A DNA stretch of 64,000 nucleotides from Marsupella aquatica (taxonomy: Eukaryota > Marchantiophyta), in the NCBI GenBank assembly GCA_973895155.1, contig OZ316894.1:4340001-4404000 (forward strand). Reading direction: 5' to 3'. The number at the start of each line of letters is the position of its first letter. The stretch's first letter is position 1. Below are positions 26,210-36,906 of this stretch, one piece after another. Under the pieces are notes generated by a model. It was not told the origin of the DNA and ran no database searches. It worked only from the letters and a program-made list of their open reading frames with translations. Both the position numbers and the translations under genes were made by a program.

Positions 26210-26789
26210 GTTAATATATTAACCATACTTTTTGATAAACTAAATTTTTGAGTAACTTAAGATAAATTTTGAATCAATAAGTTCTCAAATAAATTATATA
26301 TATGATTTAAGGTAGAGTGATTGATTTATAAGAATAGCTGCGCACGAACCATGGTTTGAACAAGTTAAACTTATGAAATTAGATAAGTTGAACTTGTGGA
26401 GTTAGATATTTAAAATGCATCAATCATGGCTCTAAGTATGCAAGTTAGTTGAACTTGTGAAGTTAGATATTTAAAATGCATCAATCATGGTTCTAAGTAT
26501 GCAAGTTAGAGATAGACTCATTCATATAGAGTAGAACAACTCATGATTTGAACTTGTAAAATGAATTTATTAATTCATTTAATTTATTTGTTTTGTGGAA
26601 CTTGAAAAATGAGACATAATATAGTATGAACCATGGTTTACACTTGTCATATATACATGTAGTCATCAAAGACAAACAAAACAACTTGATGTCTGAAGAA
26701 TGACCATTGATAATTAAAAGTCAATCCATTCATTTATTTATCACATTTATTTATAGTTCTTTGTTTTGGTTGACTTGTTTTGGTTGCAG
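26210..26789 (+). other. Intron 3 of the element A gene, with palindrome copies
   Basis: A 580-bp phase-1 intron, from GAG|GTTAAT to TTGCAG|GAG. It contains two palindrome copies (26345 and 26630) and a short duplicated AT-rich phrase (GTTAGATATTTAAAATGCAT, twice near 26400-26480). Confidence 0.6.
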
Positions 26790-28498
26790 GAGAAAGTGAT
26801 CTTGTTGAGGATGAGGACGAAGAGGACAACATTGATCCACCAAATGATTCACAACCATTAAATCTGGATAACATGGAATCACAAGATGATTCAATGAAAA
26901 TTCCTGACTCGTTCAGGGCTTTCCAAACCGAACCAGAGTTCAATGTTGAACAAGAGGCAGTTTCAATGGCCAAAGAACAAGACTCTACGGTCTCAACTCT
27001 AGACCCAAACAATGTTAAAAATATACAATCAGATTGTAGCCTTGTTAGGGTGCAAGAATAAAAAAATAAAATTACATATGATGAAACCAAAAATACAAAT
27101 GAGCAAAGAATGATTGTCCGGAAATTTATGTGGGAAAATTACATTCCTGATCAGGAAACTAGTCGACCCGGTCATATTTCTAAAGCTGATTGGGATGAGT
27201 TTTTTCAAAGCGAAGCTCAATTCCATGGGTGGAAAGCAAAAGCATACTGGGCTGAAGCTTTGACTCGTCGCTCCGGTTTGGAAACCCCTGAACAAATCAT
27301 TAATTTACAAGACAATATCTACTATGCATCAGAAGTATGTGAAATGGTTGGAGACCCTCCTATCCATATTTTTGCCATTCAAAGTGAACCTGAAAGCACT
27401 ATTCATGAGTGGACTTGGATGAAGCAGTATCAACTAACCTCTAGTAATTCTATCTCTACCTCTATAGAGACAGTGCCCGTGTCCAACCTTGACACACCAA
27501 ATACATGTGCAATCAACAATTCAACGGTGGAGCAGATGGATTTGTTAGTGATCAAAACTAACATTTTGGACAGGTCTACCATAACAACAGAGCCAAGAAG
27601 CATTGAAAATGGTCTGGATTTGTTAGTGATCAAAACTAACATTTTGGAAAGATCTACCATAACAACAGAGCCAAGAAGCATTGAAAATGGTCCAGCGGTG
27701 GAGAAGATGGATCCTTCAGAAGTTGAATCTAATATTTCAATGGACAACGGCATATTTAAGCGATTGCACAACATGACAATGGGGAGGCCGGTTTTTGCAC
27801 AACATTTGGAGCCAAGAAATGTTGACACCAACCTAGCAGTGGAGCAGATAGATCATTTTTTGGATGTGCCTTTCACATCAATAGAGGCAAGAAATGGTGA
27901 CAATAGTCAAGTGGTGGAGCACAATAGTCAAGTGGTGGAACAGATGGATCCTTTTGAAACTAACGTCTTGCACCTGCCTTCCACTTTGACAGAATCAAGA
28001 AATGCTCATTTACATGTGGATCCGATAATGGTGTCTCACACATCGTTGGATTCTATAAAAAATGGTGGTGATCCTAGAATGATAAGCAATTATAAAGTAA
28101 TGGAGCCTCTAAGGGGTGGGAGTAGTATTTTAGAGGAGCCTAAGATTGTTTCACCAAACAAAGAAAGCCATCCTAGGATGTTCATTGATACTTTGCCAGA
28201 ATCAAATGTGAAAGAAATTGTAGATTGGGAAGAGGAGGCATCTGCTGCAGCCTACGCTGATGGATTGAATGAATTGCCACCTCCTTTTTTGGGCATCCCA
28301 TTAGTTTCAGCTTCTTCTCATGGAGATTGTTCACAAACAACTACCGCAACAAAAATAGTGCTTCCTAAGGCCGATTCCAAGGTGAATCCAGTTCGGGCCA
28401 CTCGGCGGGATTCAAAGCGATCTTCAGTGATAGAGGCGGTTACTATACCGCCAAAGGTGAAGAAGATACCTCAACAGATTTTGCGAAACAAGAAGTAA
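26790..28498 (+). pseudogene. Element A gene, exon 4: acidic, repeat-bearing linker
   Basis: Begins with the acidic run EDEDEEDN and continues through a lineage-specific linker to a basic end. One TAA at 27059 interrupts the frame; the same frame continues after it with WENYIPDQETSRPGH, so it was coding. A 26-residue repeat (78 bp) is tandemly duplicated at 27538-27693, and a 21-bp repeat follows near 27905. The segment AYADGLNELPPPF near 28250 aligns with YADTLRELRPPF in element B, which anchors homology across otherwise unrelated linkers. The exon end is uncertain: the stop is at 28498, but a potential AAGAA|GTAATG donor overlaps it. The protein linker probably evolves quickly. Confidence 0.55.
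27538..27693. repeat. 78-bp in-frame tandem duplication
   Basis: Two copies (27538-27615 and 27616-27693) encode DLLVIKTNIL...IENG twice with one residue change. It is in frame, so it lengthened the protein by 26 residues. Confidence 0.9.
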
Positions 28499-28679
28499 TG
28501 ATTTTAGGGACCTTTTGTTTAGTTGTTTAGGTCCACTTTGAATCCAAATTAGCAAATTTGCTCATTCTAAATGTGAATTGTGTACTTTCGTTAAGTTCAA
28601 CTCTTTCAACTGAAGTAAATGTTGAATGTTCAAAGCGTTGTTACCTATTAATGTGTTTCAAAGCTATTTATAACGTACC

Positions 28680-28976
28680 CCATTATTACACACATGGAAT
28701 TTATTTATAGAACGAACCATGGTGCATGGTTAACTTAAATATTATATACACTTGGGTACTATTATAAATCTTGTGTTGTGTACATGTTTAGGGTTTAGGG
28801 TTTGGATTCCATGTTTAGGGTTTAGGGTTTAGGGTGTAGATTCCATGTTTTTAATAACCAGGGTATATTTTAGACTAACTAACACATTTATTTGTAGAAT
28901 GAATCATGGTGGGTAGTTAATTTATGACATATTTTTGGGTACTATTCTAAATCTCATCTGTTTGTATTGTGTACAG
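28680..28976. repeat. About 187-bp tandem duplication with telomere-like insert
   Basis: The sequence around GAACGAACCATGG...TTGGGTACTATTATAAATC...TGTGTACA (28711-28785) recurs as GAATGAATCATGG...TTGGGTACTATTCTAAATC...TGTGTACAG (28898-28976). The second copy ends in the splice acceptor of the FCP1-like exon. Between the copies lie TTTAGGG doublets and triplets separated by GATTCCATG. Confidence 0.7.
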
Positions 28977-29525
28977 GTGAGAGTTGAAAATTTATTAAGG
29001 AAATTACTTGTCATAAGTATCAACAAGTTCCTCATTTACACAACTGGGGTCTCTCGTCATTTGAAGAAGACATCATCTTTCCGAGTGTATAACAAAATGA
29101 TCTTCCCGAGACCATATAAGCAAGAATTTCTTGAATTTTGCACTTCAACTTTTGATGTGGTTCTTTGGGCACTCACTGACGAATGTGAACTGGCTGATCA
29201 AATGGATCCAATACTCACAGATAAAGCTTTGAGTTTTTCTGGTCTTAAGTTTCTTACATCAACTCTGATGGACATGAAACAGATCAATGATATTTATCCA
29301 CAATATCAAAGACAAAATATTATATTTTTAGAGTGTTATCCATCATTTGATAGCGTAAATCCAACATATTCAAGGCTATATCCCAAGTCGTATTATGGTA
29401 ATTGCAAAGACAATTTTCTTAGAGGCACACTTATTCCATATTTACGTAAATTAGAAGATTCTGATCAGACAACACATAGTTTTATTAAACATAATTATCC
29501 TACTTGGTCTGTAAACGACCAATGA
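28977..29525 (+). pseudogene. Element A gene, last exon: FCP1-like domain without the catalytic motif
   Basis: The exon follows a TGTGTACAG acceptor and has no ATG of its own, so it is a 3' exon. It aligns with the element B exon at 41267-41800: LLVI..., FPRPYKQEFLEFC, FDVVLWA, SYYGN.KDNFL...LIPYL. These are FCP1/SCP-type (HAD superfamily) landmarks, including the C-terminal 'Y.GN..D..L..LIPFL' block. The catalytic DxDG, present as DMDG in B, reads SINK here, so this copy cannot be an active aspartyl phosphatase. The frame is otherwise open for about 180 codons. Confidence 0.65.
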
Positions 29526-30740
29526 ACCACAGCTTGTGTGGTGCATGTAGTATTTAGAATATATTCAATTGTATTTTTTGGATCATAATAAAGGTGACCT
29601 TATCCAAGTGAATGATTGATATTTATGAATGATTTTGATTGTGATGTTTTGCCATATGTTTACTCGTCGAGCAAAAATTCTAGTGTTGACATTCATTTTT
29701 GGAGCATGTATTAATATACTTTTATTCCAATTTTCTTCAAGAATGTTATTTATAATGGACAGCAAAACCCCAAAGAATTAGAACGCAAACAACACAACTA
29801 TCCATGAACAAGTGGAACAATTCTCACCAAGAAAACTAGGGATAAATATTGATTTTCATACTTAGAGTATGGTTTTTGTTAGCGGACTATAATAATTTTT
29901 CCCTTGCAAAGCTAAAGGATATTTTAATTTTCAAAACATTTTTACATAATCCTATTTTCCTTAGAATGTCGCTCTTGTGTTAAGGAGGGTTTTGACTTAT
30001 TTTATTATAAAGGAACATTGTTAAGAAATCATATTTTCCAGAGAGCATTGTTCTTGTCACAAAGAGTGCTTCAAGTAAGTTTTTCCATTGCGGAGCTCCA
30101 AGAAATCATGTTTTTCAATCAAGCTTGAAGCATTGCTCCTGTGATAATAAGCACTTCGAATACGTTGTCGTTGTAAAAGTACTGAAAATTTCAAATACAC
30201 TGTTAAATGTAAACTTTCACTCCATTCTATGCATGTTTTAAATTCACTTTCATGTGCATAATCTTTAAAGGTAACTGAAATGTAGGTAAACAGTCAGTAA
30301 GAATTATTATCTAGAATATCTCATTGTTAAGTGGAAACTGCTCAGTTTATGTGTCACATTCCATAGAGATGATGACAACTTCCATTCCATCCAAGCTTTG
30401 GTTTTGTACAAACCATGGTTTACTGTATGTTTAGACACTTAAATTGGTTTATTTGGTGTAAATTGCCACTAATCACATGTGATTAAACTTGGATCCATAG
30501 GAATGACCTATAATAGTAGTATTTTGTCGATGTTATGAAACATACTATACTTTCAAACTAGAGGAAAAGAGTTAGTGGAATGGGAAAAAAGGAAGTCTTA
30601 GACACTTCCCCCTTATATAGTGTTTTAAAAAATAAATAAATATTATTAAATTAGTTAAATAAATTAGTAATAACTTTATCAAACTTCATTTAAGCATTTC
30701 TGGAATTGAATATTCCACTTTTATCTAAATAGGGGTTTAT
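29526..30740. other. AT-rich flank of element A
   Basis: No gene. It contains the last good palindrome copy (CAAACCATGGTTTAC near 30409) and otherwise AT-rich sequence, including imperfect repeats of the phrase 'AAATCATNTTTTCCA...GCATTG' near 30020-30130. Confidence 0.45.
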
Positions 30741-30741
30741 A

Positions 30742-31060
30742 CGTTGTTAAGCTCCGGACTGTTGTCGGATGTCGTCCGGAGTTCCGACGGGATCAGATAA
30801 CGTCGACTTGTGTGACGTTAACTTTACGTCCTTTAAGACACGGTAAGTTACCTCGTATATCACGTTGTACCTTACATTACGTCATACTAGACGTGGTAAT
30901 TTACCTGTTCCCATAAGACGTAAACTAGAACGATGTATAGGACGACGTTCTTAAGTTTAGGCGTTTGGAACGACATATCTGCAGATGCGTCGTCATTGAA
31001 TACCATACGTGCATCGGGAAAAACGACGTTATTTCCACATATCAGCGGAGGACAGATTGA
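30742..31060. repeat. TTAACGTCGT word cluster, block 1
   Basis: Variants include TAACGTCGAC, GACGTTAAC, ATTACGTCAT and ACGACGTT. A separate inverted pair CTCCGGAC...GTCCGGAG with TCGGAT between its arms sits at about 30752-30781. Confidence 0.7.
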
Positions 31061-31160
31061 ACTATAGGCGGGAGGCTCACTATAGCCAACATTCCCGAGT
31101 GAAGACATCAAAGGTCCTCAGTGTGGAGAAGTTGAACCGTGGGAGGCAAAGACTTCAGCT

Positions 31161-31700
31161 ATGGTGCGGAAGTTCTTTGCAAATGTGCATTGTTGTTTCC
31201 TCCCACTTGGTGAGGAGGAGAAGATGGTTCGAGGGTTCTTTTGCCGTGGAGGGCTTGTTGACAAGCTATGTACCTCACAGACCGATTTCTTGATTGCAAA
31301 TACGTGGAAACAGGTTGTGGAGCACTTCAGTGACTATGCTGGCTTGATCGAGCATTTCACTGAAACCGTGCCCTTCATCTCTACTCAGTGGGTAGAGTGC
31401 TCCATTCTTGCCAACAAGCAGTTGGATCTAGGAGAGTTCTTGTTGCATCCGAGCAGTGATCATGGTCTGGAAGATTCGCCCGAGGATGATGATGGTGAGG
31501 CCTACCCTCCCACCTTGTCTAAATGTGACCTGTCACCCATTGAACTTCAGATTGCTATGTTTGATTACAAGGAAAGTTGTGCAGCCGAGGTGGAGGCTCA
31601 GAGGCTACAAGCCGGTGAAGCTGTTGTGCGGAAGAATTGGAATGCCAGCCAAAGGCGTGCTTCATACAAGAAGAGGAAAGCGGACGAGGAGTACTACTAG
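31161..31700 (+). CDS. Small element-C protein of unknown function
   Basis: 179 codons from ATG 31161. The frame is open upstream to about 31086, so an earlier start or an upstream exon (AG acceptor near 31120) is possible. The protein has cysteines near the N-terminus, an acidic middle (EDSPEDDDGEAY) and a basic C-terminus (SQRRASYKKRKADEEYY). I recognise no domain. It lies between two blocks of the TTAACGTCGT word and just inside the TTGTAGTA terminus at 32197, so it belongs to the motif-bearing element. It could be an extra transposon protein or a terminal exon of a longer gene. Confidence 0.45.
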   Translation: MVRKFFANVHCCFLPLGEEEKMVRGFFCRGGLVDKLCTSQTDFLIANTWKQVVEHFSDYAGLIEHFTETVPFISTQWVECSILANKQLDLGEFLLHPSSDHGLEDSPEDDDGEAYPPTLSKCDLSPIELQIAMFDYKESCAAEVEAQRLQAGEAVVRKNWNASQRRASYKKRKADEEYY

Positions 31701-31904
31701 TCTGGAGAAGGGACTCCTTAATCAACATCAGTCTAGAGGGAGGGTGTAGAGGGATGACCATGACTCATGTAGGCTACATTTGCAGTAGAAAGGATGGTAG
31801 AGCTATGGTGTATCTCTATTTGGTCTATGTGCAGCAATAAACACATCCATGAGTGCTATTTGTCGCAACAATTGTGTGGTTTGAATGTTGTATCTTTTGC
31901 CTGT

Positions 31905-32180
31905 GATTAACGTCAAAGAAAATTTAGTACGTTGACTGAACCGTCGTATCTAATTATTAACGTCGTTCTACTCGAGGTAATATATTTTCGTTGCGCCATA
32001 CATCGTTAAGACCATCATTTTCACCGTGTTACAACGTATAGAAGGACGTAATAAACCCTTATAACGTTGACTGATGGTTCGGTACACGACGTTAACTACC
32101 ATTACGTCAAATGTGCGTAGCTATAAACAACGTTAGAGAATTTGGTATCGACGTGCATTGTTTCAGACGACGTTAATGAC
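31905..32180. repeat. TTAACGTCGT word cluster, block 2
   Basis: Copies include ATTAACGTCGTTC, CACGACGTTAAC, ATTACGTCAA and GACGACGTTAATG. The last copy lies directly inside the terminus at 32190-32197. Confidence 0.75.
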
Positions 32181-32189
32181 AGTTATCCC

Positions 32190-32197
32190 TTGTAGTA
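32190..32197. repeat. Candidate CACTA-type right terminus
   Basis: TTGTAGTA, whose inverse reads TACTACAAGGGATAAC and then runs into GTCATTAACGTCGTC. CACTA elements usually begin CACTACAA; the outermost base differs here, so confidence is moderate. Confidence 0.45.
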
Positions 32198-32372
32198 GAA
32201 GGTCGAGGGATCATGTCCATAAATGTATGGTTATTACTTGTTTCTTTACCAAGTGATTTTAACAAGCCCATCCCACTCTCCAAATTGACAGATGCCTAGG
32301 CCATGAAATATGTCTGTTTATATGCGAACCATGACAACAGTCAATACAAATGGGGATAGTGAGTCTATCATG

Positions 32373-34307
32373 TCAATCCTCATCGTCTGCAATAGCTGAT
32401 GGCATGAAGCCCTTCCTGCGGCGTGGAAAGATGGGAATCACAATGGACCATCCTCCCATGCTGTGCATCGGAACCATAATGCATTGATCCACTTGGCTAG
32501 GAAAAACTATAGTGTCACTAAACTCAATCCCGCTTGGTGCAACACGGGTTGTGTCCACACGATAAAATCCACACTCATCCTTCACCATGGTAGCTCTTGC
32601 TGGAGGTGACATGATGGACTTGTGCCACCTCACCTCTAACACCGTGGTGGTAAATGAGCCAAAATTAACATCCAAAATATCCAAGACAATGCCACAATAA
32701 GGAACCTCAACATCACCGACATCGGTCACCATATATACTCCAGAGTTACAAGTACTCTTCTTCATATGGTCCGTCCTCCAAGTCCGAAAGTGGTGCCCTG
32801 ACTCATACATGTGAGTATGACTCATAGCCCACATTGAAGGCCCCCTAATGATGTTCTGTACATCAATGGGAATGAATGTAGGGCCATGCACTGCAAGGAG
32901 ACCCTCCATGCGCTCCAAGGCCCATATGCAAAATGATGCATGAACACGCTCTCGTGCTGCCCCTATCCGCTGCTGCTCCACCCATGCCTTGCAAGTACTA
33001 GGTCACATATACATTAGATCCCAATTTGTGCCAACCACTTGAGCATACCTAGGGTCTAGCTTGACAGACATGCCATATCGACCAAAGGTTGGACATTGTC
33101 GAGACAAGATGCGCCATCGCTGTGCAGAATACTTTGGCCCATAGAATGGAAAGAGCTGAGGCAAGTCCTCGGGCTCACAACCATTAGGGACCACAATATC
33201 TACAAGTGCAAATAATCCTAATCCTACGTTAGGGCCCAATGTGGAGGGAAGGAGGACCCAAGGGCGACCCCAGACTATGATAGGTTCCCTGATTGGAAGG
33301 TCCAATGGGAGCCCAAATTGGGTAGGGAATGAGTCCTTTATGATGTCCAAGGCTCTCCCACGTAACTCTCTTGGTTCCCGGGCACTAGATGCATCAAGAA
33401 AAGGGCAATGGGGTGGCCTCATCCTAGGCGGACGAGACTCCAACGACCGTGGTCTAGTACTGACCACTACTCCCCTCTCAATAGGGTGCACACGTGCCAC
33501 CCTCACCCTATCAAATACACGGTCTATTGCCCGTAAGGTGGCATCTAGTGCCGATGGGGGGACCAGAGCTGAGAGCGCTCGACGTGCAACCTCTCTCATG
33601 CGGTCCTTAGGGGGAGACCGTACAATAAGAATCTGTTCCACATGTATGCAACAAAATGTTCAGAAAGTGAGAAACATGAACATTGCTCAAGAAGCCAACC
33701 TACCCCAACCTAGTAAAAGTTAAAGTTACTCAAAATGGTTGTGCAAAAGGATAAAACTTACCTCTGGTGTCGGTGGAACATAACGACCGTGGATCCCTAA
33801 GTGGCTAACGATGGTAGTGCTCTCGTGAGATACAACGCCCTTGCATCGTCTACAAGGGCAAGGCATCTTGCGGACTGGTCCAATACCATGAAGAGCAGCC
33901 ATGGCCGCTCCAAACCCCTCCTCCACTGGCGAAGGTGAGCTGTATGCCTGGGGCTCACGTGACCGCCGGCGACGGTGTGACCGATGATGGCGGCTCCTCT
34001 CTCTCCTTCCGTCCTCATGACTGGGACGGTGATGACGTCAAGATCCACTAGTCGTCCTCCGGGGCAATGACTCACGACCCCTGCTCTTTGGTGAATAATC
34101 CCTCATCTACGGCGAATAATCCCTCCTATCCAGTGAGTCATCCCTCCACCTATCCGGCGTATAGTCCCTCCTCCTAACCAGCGAATGATCCCTCCTCCTA
34201 TCCGGCGAATAGTCTCTACCCCTATCATGATGCCGGTATCTAGAGCCAAGACTCGTATCCCCATCATCTCTCTCATCAGACAGAGAGTCCGATGCATAGA
34301 TCACCAT
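32373..34307 (-). pseudogene. C2: TNP2-related protein with SET-like central region
   Basis: Two exons: 34307-33762, then 33632-32373. Start ATG 34305-34307 lies just after a TTGTTGCAG acceptor, suggesting a 5' leader intron. The N-terminus is a repeated RD-YSP-R arginine/serine region. Next comes CPCRRC...HL.IHGRY (33860 down), the zinc-binding pattern of the Transpos_assoc domain of CACTA TNP2. The C-terminus (CNSGVYMV, PYCGIVLDIL, DECGFYRVD, FPSQVDQCIMVP) fits DUF4216, also a TNP2 part. Between them, where TNP2 has its Transposase_21 core, I see instead NVGLGLFALVDIVVPNG and LDPRYAQVVGTNWDLMYM, which resemble a SET domain. Stops: TAG at 34107, TGA at 34038 and TGA at 33003. The TNP2 assignment of the two ends is fairly firm; the SET reading is tentative. 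Confidence 0.55.
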
Positions 34308-34758
34308 GCCCTGCAACAAATTGAACCATCTTTGATTAATGCGTAGGGAAGGATCCAAACCCTAAACCTACCACACAAACCCTAACCCTAAAGTACAATG
34401 CCATACAGTACGTTACAAGGCCTTAACGTCGTTTTTCGAAGAAACCCTAACATTTAACGTCGTCAATGGACCCGCAAACAATGACCTTTAAAACACTAAG
34501 TACGATGTTTATCCAGATTAACGTCGTTAAGTACGATGTATTATGTACATCGTTTCTCGTAACGACGTCTGTAACAACGTAAAATCAGGAAAACGGCGGA
34601 TCCGCGAGGTTAGGCATCCCCGGTCATTTCCTTTGGGAAACATTGGGGGAGTATCGAGGGAGTGTTTGAATGTGACTCACATTCAACATTCCCCACCTCT
34701 AGTCCTTACCTCTCCTTGCCTCCTCTACCTCACATAATCGCTCATAGAATAGTCTACC
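34308..34758. promoter_or_regulatory. Divergent promoter of C2 and C3, packed with TTAACGTCGT
   Basis: The 450 bp between two outward-facing genes contains CCTTAACGTCGTT, TTTAACGTCGTC, GATTAACGTCGTT, GTAACGACGTC and weaker variants at 34395-34580. This placement suggests the word regulates both genes, as subterminal TNPA sites do in En/Spm. Confidence 0.6.
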
Positions 34759-36906
34759 ATGTCGTATCCAGGCTATCTTCCCTATAGTGTGAACTTTGAT
34801 GCACTGAAGGTGGGTCTGGAGGATCCAGAGGAGTTGGAGAAGGTGCATCGAGCCCTACGTTCGACACATTCACTAGTTCAAGCATTCAACCACAGTTGGC
34901 AATTCATGGGAGGACAAGGAACAAAGGAGTCCAGGTTTATAGAATACCTGGAGAGTATTGAGGCCAACACTCCTGCCGACGAGGAGGGGGCCGAGATTGA
35001 GGAGGGGGCCGCGATTGAAGTGCCTAAATCCGCGCCCGAGTTTGATGGGGCATCAATTGATATGCTACCTTCGTTCCCGAGTCTACCAGACGATGGTTGG
35101 GATGATCCTGCCTTCACTGGGATTCAACTAGATTCTCAGGCAGCAGCTCGAACTCCTATCAAGAGTCAAGTGACAATCCCACATGAGAGATACAGGCCAG
35201 AAGATGATAGGAGGGACCATCGGCAACATAGGAGGAGGAGGAGGCAATCTCGTTCTTCATCAAACAGCAGCACTGAAAGGAGAAGGCAAAAGGGGAAAGG
35301 ATCCAATGACCACAATGCAGGCACTTCTAGCAAGAGACGTAGGGGAGATCGACATACAAGAGCAGAGAGGAGAGAAGACCACTCACGATCGTTTCCTCCA
35401 GAGCGGCGACGTCCTTCTCAGCAAGTTGCAGCTGCTTCTGCCAATAGGGAGCACCTTCCCACCATCACCCTTGCCGCTTTTGATGCTAGGCCGGACGTCA
35501 TGGATGAGAAAGCACTCACGAACAGAGTGCAGACGTGCGTAGCTAAACACTGTCCTGGTTGGACTACTTGGAAGGAGCTTGTGCATAACCAGAAGAAGTT
35601 CCAATTGCTCCTGAATGACGTGCAGGCTGGATTCAGAAATGGGCGAGAGATTGACTACCGCCACATTAGGAAGAAGATTGTGAATCACCTAGCTGATTGG
35701 CGTTTCAGGTGGAGAGCCAAGGTCCAAAAACTGAGATGCTTGAGGACAGGGGATTACAAGAAACCTGATGGGATGAGTGAAGAGGACTTCAAATTGATTG
35801 TCTCCGAATTGGAAGCAGCCCCAGACACCCCAGTTGGCAAGCGAGTGCATATGGGAGACAAGGCCACTGCTGTTCGAAAAGCAAGTGGCAAGAAGGTGAC
35901 TAATTTTTGGGGGCAGGGAGGATGGGGAGGATTTCTTGCAACCTATGTAAGTGCAATGACTCACTCTATACTCATTGAAGTCTGCATTCGCCAGTTCGTG
36001 TGCTGCTGCGGTGTAATCCTGTGATTTACATCGTTTTTTAGTATTAACGTCGTCTTGGCCGCGCATTACCCACCCTCTTACTACGTTTTTAGTATTAACG
36101 TCATCTTGGCCGCGCATTACCTTTCCTCGTACGACGTTTTCTTAGTAGTACCTCGCTTTGAACTACGTTAGCACTACATTAACGTCGTACTGTCGACGTT
36201 AATACTATGGGGTCCCCCTAAATGTCTTAATGGACAACGTATGTATTAGTAACGTTGTATGATGATAGGTAAATAACATCGCCCTGAATGACGTAAGTTC
36301 CCTTTGCTGCAGAAGCAGAAGTATGGCCGAGATGCCGAGCCGAGTGAGCAGGAGCGGCTATACTCTAAGCGATATGGCCCGGCAGCCCTATGGGCAAAGC
36401 TTGACTCTGTTCCGGAAGACCACCCGGTAAGTGTGCTAGCTTGTTCAGTACCATTCCATAGACCTAGACTAAAACTGTATCTTATGCAAACCTAGACTGA
36501 AATTGTATCTTGTGCACAGGTGGATTGGACTGCACCAGAGGGTTTAGTAGCACGACCCATTGAGGAGGATGAGGAGCCCAACACTGTAACCGTGGAGGAG
36601 GGTACCCAGGAGGAGGACCCAGTACCTTGCGGTCAGCAGGGCTCCACTTCTCGTGACCTTTTCCCTGCATTGGAGACTCATAGGGCCAGAGGACAAGGAA
36701 GGGAGAGACAGAGGGAGGAGGGAGATAGAGATAGAGAGAGAGGGAGAGATAGGGATAGAGATAGGAGAAGGAGGAGTGGTGAGAGGCGGTCCACTAGGGT
36801 AACACGTAGCATTAGGCAGATAGTGCCAAAACCTAGAGGCAAGGCTCCACCCTCGACTGCACCGGAACCAGAAGGCAGTAGCAGTGCCTCAAAGCAGGAT
36901 GCATAG
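34759..36906 (+). CDS. C3: TNPA-like GQGG protein, three exons
   Basis: Exons 34759-35946, 36313-36426 and 36520-36906; both introns are phase 0 with GT...AG borders. The product is about 562 residues: an acidic N-terminus, an RS/R-rich basic region, a helical region with FRNGREIDYRHI..KI, and NFWGQGGWGGFLATY just before intron 1. Exon 2 is a 38-residue YGR...AL cassette, and exon 3 has an acidic start then runs of R/E/D. The genes in elements D (55320-57367) and E (60069-62420) have the same exon plan and the FRNG-ID and GQGG motifs. The pattern fits the plant En/Spm TNPA-like (Transposase_24, Ptta) group, whose members bind short repeated sites. No stop interrupts this copy. DNA binding is inferred. 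Confidence 0.65.
36028..36300. repeat. TTAACGTCGT word cluster in intron 1 of C3
   Basis: Intron 1 (35947-36312) holds ATTAACGTCGTCTTGGCCGCGC twice in tandem (near 36043 and 36095, the second with GTCATC) plus ATTAACGTCGTACTGTCGACGTTAAT. The flanking exons lack the word. Confidence 0.8.

Larger units (their letters stand above)
21930..30430 (+). mobile_element. Element A: palindrome-rich element with a GGQHT/FCP1-type gene
   Basis: The extent is defined by the first and last good copies of GAACCATGGTTC (21934 and about 30409) around one multi-exon plus-strand gene. I find no canonical inverted termini or target duplication, so the ends are provisional. Element B carries the same gene in inverted orientation with a related but different palindrome. 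No known transposase fold is visible. If the element is autonomous, its recombinase is either the GGQHT protein itself or absent from this copy. Confidence 0.5.

Noticed and set aside
27538-27693. CRISPR-like or satellite array
   Set aside because: Only two in-frame copies with no spacers; it is a simple coding duplication.
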